From positions 1 to 9,746 of the forward strand of contig SLSP01000167.1 of assembly GCA_007130345.1 (NCBI GenBank): a DNA stretch of 9,746 nucleotides. The letters are read 5' to 3'. Shown here piece by piece: positions 5,499 through 9,746 of the stretch (position 1 is the stretch's first letter; every line of letters begins with the position of its first letter). This stretch comes from Thermoflexales bacterium (lineage in GTDB: Bacteria > Chloroflexota > Anaerolineae > B4-G1 > SLSP01). The translations under genes were made by a program, and so were the position numbers. Below the pieces are notes generated by a model. That model was given only the letters and a program-made list of their open reading frames with translations, was not told the DNA's origin and searched no databases.

Positions 5499-7440
5499 CC
5501 ATCATCGGCGCGACTAGCACGGGAACGTCGGTGTGCCGCACGATTTCCGAGGCGAAGTCCGTCCAGCGCAGCCGGCCGGGGTGTTGTTGCGCCGGCGCGC
5601 CGATGACGAGCAAGTCGTAATCCCCGGCCTCCGCTTCCGCGATGATGGCCGCGACCAGGTTTCCCGGTTCGTGCGGTTCGGACTTCGTCGCTGCCGGGAC
5701 GCCGAGCGCGTCCAGCACCGCCTGCGCCTCGGCCATGTGCTGCGTGATGCGGGCGCGTTGCCACGGCGCGCTCGCCGGCGGAGCGACGTGGTACACGGTC
5801 ACGGTGGCCCGCGTGCGCCGCGCCACCCGCCCGCCAAAGCGCACGTCCGTCTTGCCGGGTTCGCCGACCGCCGTGCAGATCAGCATCCGCGCGATCTGCG
5901 GACGCGGTTCCCGCACCAACAACACCGGCGTCTCCGTCCGCTCCAAAATCTGCCGCGCCACGCGGCCTAGCCCATTCTGCCCGCGTCCGAGTACCACCAA
6001 CTCGTAATCGCCCTCCTGCGCCTCGGCGAGCACCTCTGCAGCGACCGCGCCTTCGCGCACTTTGAGCGTCAGGCGCGGCGACGGGCCGCCGGGCCAGCGC
6101 CGGGCCACGGCCTCCAGCGTCTCGCGCGTGACCGATTGAGACGCGGGAGTTTCCGCCCCGCGAGAGAACAGTTCGGCCAGCGGCGAGCGCGCCGCGCTCT
6201 GCGCGCCTTCGGTCACGCCCAGGAGCGCGGTCAGGCCGCCGGCCGCGCTCGCCAACAACGCGCCGAAGGTCGCGGCGGCCTGGCCGCTCGGCGTGTCGGC
6301 ATACGCGATGAGGACTTTCAGCCCGCCGGGATTGAGGACGTGATACCCCCGCAGGCCCACCCAAACGCGATCCCCCGGCTGAGGCCGGTTCAGCGCGACG
6401 GCCCGGTCGCTGACCTGAAGGGCATCGATGTGGAAGATGCGGCGGCCATAGGGCGGCGGCGGCGAGAGCGGGCGCACGTCCTGGAAGCCGCGCATTTCCA
6501 GCCGCAGGCGTTGCTGCGATCCGCTGAACATCTCCTCGCACACGCGCGCCTCGCCGAGCGTGTGGATGCCGCTCCCCTCGGCGGGGGGCGTCGCGCTCAC
6601 ATAGACGGTCTCCGGGCGGAAGAGCAGGCGGATGGGGGCGTCCTCATCGTGGGGCGGCGCGTCCGGCGGCAGCGGCAACCGCACATCGCCCAGCTTGATC
6701 TGCCCCTGCGCCACGCGCCCCACCACCACATTCCCCCCGCCAACAAACGTCGCGGCGAACTCGGTGCGCGGCTCGTGGTATAGCAGCTCCGGCGTGTTCA
6801 CTTCCATCAAGTACCCGCGCTCAATCACCGCGATCCGGTCGGCCAACTCAAACGCCTCTTCCTGGTCGTGTGTAACAAGAATGGCCGTCACTTTAAGCTG
6901 GCGCTGGATGTCCTTGAGGCTCTGGCGCAACTGCGCGCGGATTTTAACATCTAACGCGCTGAACGGCTCATCCAATAGCAACACCGTTGGCTCGTAGGCC
7001 AGGGCGCGGGCCAGCGCCACGCGCTGCTGCTGTCCGCCAGAGAGTTGGTCGGGGAAGCGCGCGCCCAAGCCGCCTAGCCCCACCAGGTCGAGCAGTTCGG
7101 TGCTGCGCTGGTGACGCTCGGCGGGGGGGACACGGCGAATCCGCAGCCCGAATTCCACATTATCCGCCACCGTCATGTGCCGGAAGACGGAGTAATTCTG
7201 GAAGACAACGCCCGTGCCGCGCGCCTGGGGTGGCAGATGGGTCACATCGCGCCCGTTGATCTCGACGCTTCCGCCGGCCGGCGGGGTCAGCCCGGCGATC
7301 ATCCGCAGGATGGTGCTCTTGCCGCTGCCGCTCCCGCCAAGCAGCACGAAGAGTTCCCCATCCGCGATATCCAGAGAAACCTGGTTGACGACGATGGTAT
7401 CGCCATAACGCGCCGTGAGGTCTTTCAGGATAATGGACAT
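5494..7440 (-). CDS. Sulfate/molybdate-type ABC ATPase fused to two universal-stress-protein domains
   Basis: A 648-residue protein. Residues 1-235 are a complete ABC ATPase: Walker A GGSGSGKST (35-43), Q-loop Gln81, signature LSGGQQQR (133-140), Walker B VLLLDEP (153-159), switch His191. Residues about 236-372 look like a TOBE-type region as in CysA/ModC importers. Two USP domains follow, about 375-509 and 518-648. In the first, the ATP motif G-x2-G-x9-G-(S/T) is half kept (Gly487, Gly490) but its end is Glu500-Arg501; in the second the glycines are largely lost. The ATPase should energise the permease encoded just upstream; the USP pair may sense nucleotides or stress and tune transport, which is inference. 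CysA and ModC normally stop near 350 residues. ATG 7440 shares its A with the permease stop (TGATG), implying coupled translation. The frame runs through the junction without break, so this is a true fusion as sequenced. Confidence 0.9.
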   Translation of the reverse strand: MSIILKDLTARYGDTIVVNQVSLDIADGELFVLLGGSGSGKSTILRMIAGLTPPAGGSVEINGRDVTHLPPQARGTGVVFQNYSVFRHMTVADNVEFGLRIRRVPPAERHQRSTELLDLVGLGGLGARFPDQLSGGQQQRVALARALAYEPTVLLLDEPFSALDVKIRAQLRQSLKDIQRQLKVTAILVTHDQEEAFELADRIAVIERGYLMEVNTPELLYHEPRTEFAATFVGGGNVVVGRVAQGQIKLGDVRLPLPPDAPPHDEDAPIRLLFRPETVYVSATPPAEGSGIHTLGEARVCEEMFSGSQQRLRLEMRGFQDVRPLSPPPPYGRRIFHIDALQVSDRAVALNRPQPGDRVWVGLRGYHVLNPGGLKVLIAYADTPSGQAAATFGALLASAAGGLTALLGVTEGAQSAARSPLAELFSRGAETPASQSVTRETLEAVARRWPGGPSPRLTLKVREGAVAAEVLAEAQEGDYELVVLGRGQNGLGRVARQILERTETPVLLVREPRPQIARMLICTAVGEPGKTDVRFGGRVARRTRATVTVYHVAPPASAPWQRARITQHMAEAQAVLDALGVPAATKSEPHEPGNLVAAIIAEAEAGDYDLLVIGAPAQQHPGRLRWTDFASEIVRHTDVPVLVAPMMA

Positions 7441-8258
7441 CAGCGCCCTCCTCGGTCACGTTGCTGCGTGACCTGTTGTAGCAGCATGAAGATCACAAAA
7501 GAGACCAGGGCCAGCACAGCGGCGACGGCGTTGGCGGTCTCGATGTTGCCGGCCTCGAATTGCGCGAAGATGTACAGGGGCGCGGTCTGGGTCCGCAGGC
7601 GCAGGTTGCCGCTGACCATGACCGTCGCGCCGAATTCGCCGAGGGAGTGCGCGAAGGTCAGCAGCAGGCCAGAGAACATCCCGCCGCGCAACGCGGGCAA
7701 AATCACATAGCGGAAGGTCTGCCAGCGGTTCGCGCCGATGGTATAGGCCGCCTCTTCGTAGGTGGTCTCTAGCTCGTCGAGTACCGGTTTGACCGCGCCG
7801 AGCATGTAGGGGAAGGTGACGAAGATGTGCGCCAGAAGCACGCCGGCCGGCGCAAACATCGGCTGGATGCCGAGGGGGGTGAGGAACTGGCCGAGCAGGC
7901 CAATCGGCCCCCAGAGCAGCAGCAGCGAGGTGCCGACAACGACGGTGGGGATGGCGACGGGCAGGTTGACGACGACGTTGAGCGTATTGCGCCCGCGAAA
8001 GCGGTATTTGGAGATGACGTAAGCCGCGAAGGTGCCCAAAACGCCATTGACCAGCGCGGTGCCGAAGGCAACCAGCAGCGAGAAGCGCAACGCGAATTGC
8101 GCGTCGGGCTGGCTCAGGGTGTAGAGGAGGCTGCGCAGCCCCCCCCGCCCCGCGAAGACGAAGATCGCGCCGAGCGGCATAAGCAGCAGCGGCGTCAGGG
8201 CCAGGACTAACAGCAACGGCGGCAAGATAGTCGCCTGAGATCGAGACCGGGTTTTCAT
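7440..8258 (-). CDS. Sulfate/molybdate-type ABC transporter permease
   Basis: A 272-residue inner-membrane subunit with about six hydrophobic segments, and the EAA loop at 168-190 (EEAAYTIGANRWQTFRYVILPAL, written here across positions 168-190) that docks on the ATPase. It resembles CysT/CysW and ModB. Only one permease is encoded, so it probably works as a homodimer, the ModB/TupB arrangement rather than the CysT plus CysW pair usual for sulfate. That makes molybdate or tungstate as likely as sulfate. The ATG at 8258 overlaps the binding-protein stop by 4 bases (ATGA), with AGAGG upstream, and the stop overlaps the ATPase start by one base, so the three genes form one coupled operon. Confidence 0.9.
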   Translation of the reverse strand: MKTRSRSQATILPPLLLVLALTPLLLMPLGAIFVFAGRGGLRSLLYTLSQPDAQFALRFSLLVAFGTALVNGVLGTFAAYVISKYRFRGRNTLNVVVNLPVAIPTVVVGTSLLLLWGPIGLLGQFLTPLGIQPMFAPAGVLLAHIFVTFPYMLGAVKPVLDELETTYEEAAYTIGANRWQTFRYVILPALRGGMFSGLLLTFAHSLGEFGATVMVSGNLRLRTQTAPLYIFAQFEAGNIETANAVAAVLALVSFVIFMLLQQVTQQRDRGGR

Positions 8259-9334
8259 GGAGTACCTCTAGTTCCAAGAGTTGGCAGGACTTGGTCACGC
8301 CAGATGCCGTCCACAATCGTGGGTTTGGCCTGCTCCCAGCCGCCCAAGTCGCTCACAGTGAAGGGATACGGGATCACGCCAAAATCGGGATTGGCGGCGT
8401 TGAGCGCGTCATCCACGCTGCGAAAGCCGTAATCCACATAGATGCGCTGCGCCGTCTCGCTCCACAGGAAGGCGACGAACGCCTCGACCAGATCGCGTTG
8501 CTCCGGCGCGATGTTGCGCTCCAGCACCACGACGACGTGTTCGCTGAAGATGGTGCTCTCCGGGTAGACGATCTCGCCGCTCAAGCGTCCGCGCCAGCGG
8601 TCGCTGAGAACTTCCTGCTCGTAGGTGATGAGCGCGTCGCCAAAGCCGCTCTCGAACTGCGTGCGCACGGCGCGGGCCGAAGCTGCTTGCGCCGTCACGT
8701 TCTGCCAGACGCCGCGCAACTGCGCGAAGGCCTCCGCGTCCGTCCCGCCGAGCATCCGCACGGAGTGGTATTCGGCCAGCACCGCCCACTGCGCGCCGCC
8801 GGAGGTCAGCGGGTCGGGGTGGACGACGCCGATGCCGGGGCGGGTCAAGTCGGCAAAGCCGGTGATAGCACGCGGATTATCGGCGCGCACGAGGATGATG
8901 AAGGGGGTGCGGTTGACGATGCCGCCGTGCGGCAGATCGCGCCAGGCGGGGCCGGGGAGCACGCCGGCTTCGACCAGGCGCAGCGCGTCCAGTTCCAGCG
9001 AGAGGATGGCGACTTCGGCGGGCACGCCCAGGATCATCTGGTTGGTGACGGTGCCGGAGGCGGAGAAGGCGGAGATGAACTCCACGCGCTCGCCGGTGCG
9101 CGCCTCCCACTCGGCCTGGAAGGCGGGGAAGACGGCGTCGTTCATCATCTCGCCGAGGATGCTGAAGCCGTAGAGGATGACCGTGCGCACGCGCGCTTCT
9201 CGCCCGCCCGACAGCCAGGGCCAGACGGCATAGCCGAACAGTCCACCGAGCAGCACCACCGGCAGCGCGAGCCGCACCAGGCGTGCCCAGTTGAGGCGCG
9301 TCGCTTGTCCACGCGCCCCGAATAATTTGCGCAT
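8255..9334 (-). CDS. Sulfate-type ABC transporter substrate-binding protein, membrane-anchored
   Basis: A 359-residue extracytoplasmic binding protein of the sulfate/thiosulfate (Sbp/CysP) type. A basic N-terminus is followed by one hydrophobic segment (19-41). There is no lipobox Cys, so it is probably held by an uncleaved anchor, or released by signal peptidase. Family features are LYGFSILGEMMNDAVFPAF (54-72), SAFSASGTVTNQ (88-99), GIVNRTPFIILVR (138-150) and HPDPLTSGGAQW (172-183), the last matching the NPKTSGGARW anion-binding motif of sulfate-binding proteins. ATG at 9334 is chosen because AAGGAGGTG lies directly upstream; an in-frame start at 9442 would place the promoter and ribosome site inside the coding region. 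It is the first gene of the operon and should deliver sulfate or a related tetrahedral oxyanion to the single permease. Confidence 0.88.
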   Translation of the reverse strand: MRKLFGARGQATRLNWARLVRLALPVVLLGGLFGYAVWPWLSGGREARVRTVILYGFSILGEMMNDAVFPAFQAEWEARTGERVEFISAFSASGTVTNQMILGVPAEVAILSLELDALRLVEAGVLPGPAWRDLPHGGIVNRTPFIILVRADNPRAITGFADLTRPGIGVVHPDPLTSGGAQWAVLAEYHSVRMLGGTDAEAFAQLRGVWQNVTAQAASARAVRTQFESGFGDALITYEQEVLSDRWRGRLSGEIVYPESTIFSEHVVVVLERNIAPEQRDLVEAFVAFLWSETAQRIYVDYGFRSVDDALNAANPDFGVIPYPFTVSDLGGWEQAKPTIVDGIWRDQVLPTLGTRGTP

Positions 9335-9358
9335 TATACACCTCCTTGCGAATTGCAA

Positions 9359-9370
9359 CTGGCAAATGGC
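9359..9370. repeat. TGGCAAATGGC leader motif, copy 2
   Basis: CTGGCAAATGGC lies between the -10 box and the ribosome site of the ABC operon, matching 11 bases of the motif in the MOT1 leader at 5229-5240. Same orientation relative to its gene. Confidence 0.4.
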
Positions 9371-9386
9371 ACCGTCAAACTGTAGC

Positions 9387-9395
9387 ATTATAGCA
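9387..9395 (-). promoter_or_regulatory. Extended -10 promoter of the ABC operon
   Basis: On the minus strand, TGC followed by a perfect TATAAT (plus 9392-9387) forms an extended -10 element 53 bases upstream of the binding-protein ATG. No good -35 box is seen 16 to 18 bases further up, which fits an extended -10 promoter or one that needs an activator. Confidence 0.65.
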
Positions 9396-9455
9396 CAAAC
9401 CCAACATTTGGCTGAGTCTAACGGATCCTGAGATTTAGCCAAAATGCGGTAGGGT

Positions 9456-9519
9456 ATAGCGCGTTACCTGTAGAGCAATAGCCCCGATCAGAGCGGATCG
9501 TCAGAGCCGCGACTATCCG
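9456..9519. repeat. Direct repeat with hairpin core, copy 1
   Basis: A 64-base unit beginning ATAGCGCGTTACCTG and ending GACTATCCG. Its core, GCGGATC (9493-9499), GTCA loop, GAGCCGC (9504-9510), makes a 7-bp stem with one mismatch. A second copy starts exactly 200 bases later at 9656. The stretch from 9400 to 9746 holds no gene. Confidence 0.65.
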
Positions 9520-9527
9520 TGACTCTG

Positions 9528-9648
9528 CTGAAAAAGTCCGAAAATCCGATTTTTCCACACGCGACCTACTATATATATGAAATTCGCGCGCGAAAGATCT
9601 ATCTGTAGTATCAAGTTTCTAAAAATCGGATTTTTAAGGTTCTTTCAG
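9528..9648. mobile_element. MITE-like element, copy B
   Basis: A 121-base non-coding element, inverted relative to copy A at 5327-5440. It has a perfect 14-bp terminal inverted repeat (9541-9554 against 9621-9634), extended outward by an imperfect CTGAAAAAG / CTTTCAG pair at the very ends. The interior holds the 12-bp palindrome TTCGCGCGCGAA (9583-9594). CTGAAAAAGTC-type ends recall those of some transposase-bearing insertion sequences, which may be the source of mobility. It lies between the two copies of the 64-65 bp direct repeat. Confidence 0.7.
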
Positions 9649-9655
9649 TAGCGTC

Positions 9656-9720
9656 ATAGCACGTTACCTGTACAACCGTTAGCCCCGCTCAGAGCGGATC
9701 GTCAGATCCGCGACTATACG
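9656..9720. repeat. Direct repeat with hairpin core, copy 2
   Basis: A 65-base copy of the unit at 9456-9519, with one indel and several substitutions. Its core is a perfect hairpin, GCGGATC (9694-9700), loop GTCA, GATCCGC (9705-9711). Confidence 0.65.
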
Positions 9721-9727
9721 CCGGAAC

Positions 9728-9745
9728 GGGGAACTGACGTTCCCC
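9728..9745. repeat. Perfect hairpin with TGAC loop
   Basis: GGGGAAC (9728-9734), loop TGAC, GTTCCCC (9739-9745). The loop is the reverse complement of the GTCA loop of the hairpin 24 bases away. No T-run follows within the window, so a terminator cannot be claimed. It probably belongs to the same repeat family, which may continue past the window edge. Confidence 0.55.
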
Positions 9746-9746
9746 T

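Noticed and set aside
8291..9325. Plus-strand open frame of 344 codons opposite the binding protein
   Set aside because: It mirrors a well-supported gene, has a low-complexity composition and no ribosome site or family resemblance.
9335..9442. N-terminal extension of the binding protein from an upstream ATG
   Set aside because: It would place the TATAAT promoter and the AAGGAGGTG ribosome site within the coding region and put 36 residues ahead of the membrane anchor.

Overview
The window looks like a chromosomal segment from a GC-rich member of the Chloroflexota. The clearest hint is the long secreted protein at the left, which ends in the tail YSVYLPLVTRGY; a C-terminal VYLPLV-type motif is, from memory, typical of secreted proteins of filamentous Chloroflexota. 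Gaps between genes hold heptamer-periodic arrays and hairpin repeats of a kind I also associate with that phylum. No rRNA, tRNA or CRISPR array is visible, so the taxonomic call is inference. Every gene I accept lies on the minus strand, so the window reads from right to left.

Right part (9746 to 5494): an intergenic tail holds a 64-65 bp direct repeat (two copies offset by 200 bp) and a roughly 120 bp MITE-like element between the copies. An extended -10 promoter then precedes a tightly coupled three-gene oxyanion ABC transporter operon: a membrane-anchored sulfate-type binding protein, a single permease, and an ATPase. Junctions overlap by 4 nt and 1 nt. The ATPase is unusual: after its nucleotide-binding domain and a TOBE-like region it carries two tandem universal-stress-protein (USP) domains, giving 648 residues.

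Middle (5493 to 4084): a second copy of the MITE-like element, inverted relative to the first, sits between the ABC operon and a MOT1-family molybdate/sulfate transporter gene. One end of this element supplies a plausible -35 box for that gene, which finishes in a strong intrinsic terminator.

Copper cassette (4068 to 2332): a consensus-like promoter with a C-run/G-run CsoR-type operator just downstream drives csoR, a six-TM TauE/DsbD-like protein with a C-terminal cupredoxin-like domain, and a small HMA copper chaperone. The likely job is Cu(I) sensing, chaperoning and membrane handling. No CopA ATPase is visible here.

Left part (2331 to 1): a secreted clan-A-type glycoside hydrolase with two Ig/BACON-like domains, a terminator-like inverted repeat downstream of it, and the first 14 codons of another minus-strand gene whose start reads as a Tat signal peptide (SRRAF) cut off by the window edge.

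Seven-base-period repeat arrays (CGTSANN units) recur at five sites. At two of them the array runs into the end of a gene and provides its TGA stop codon.
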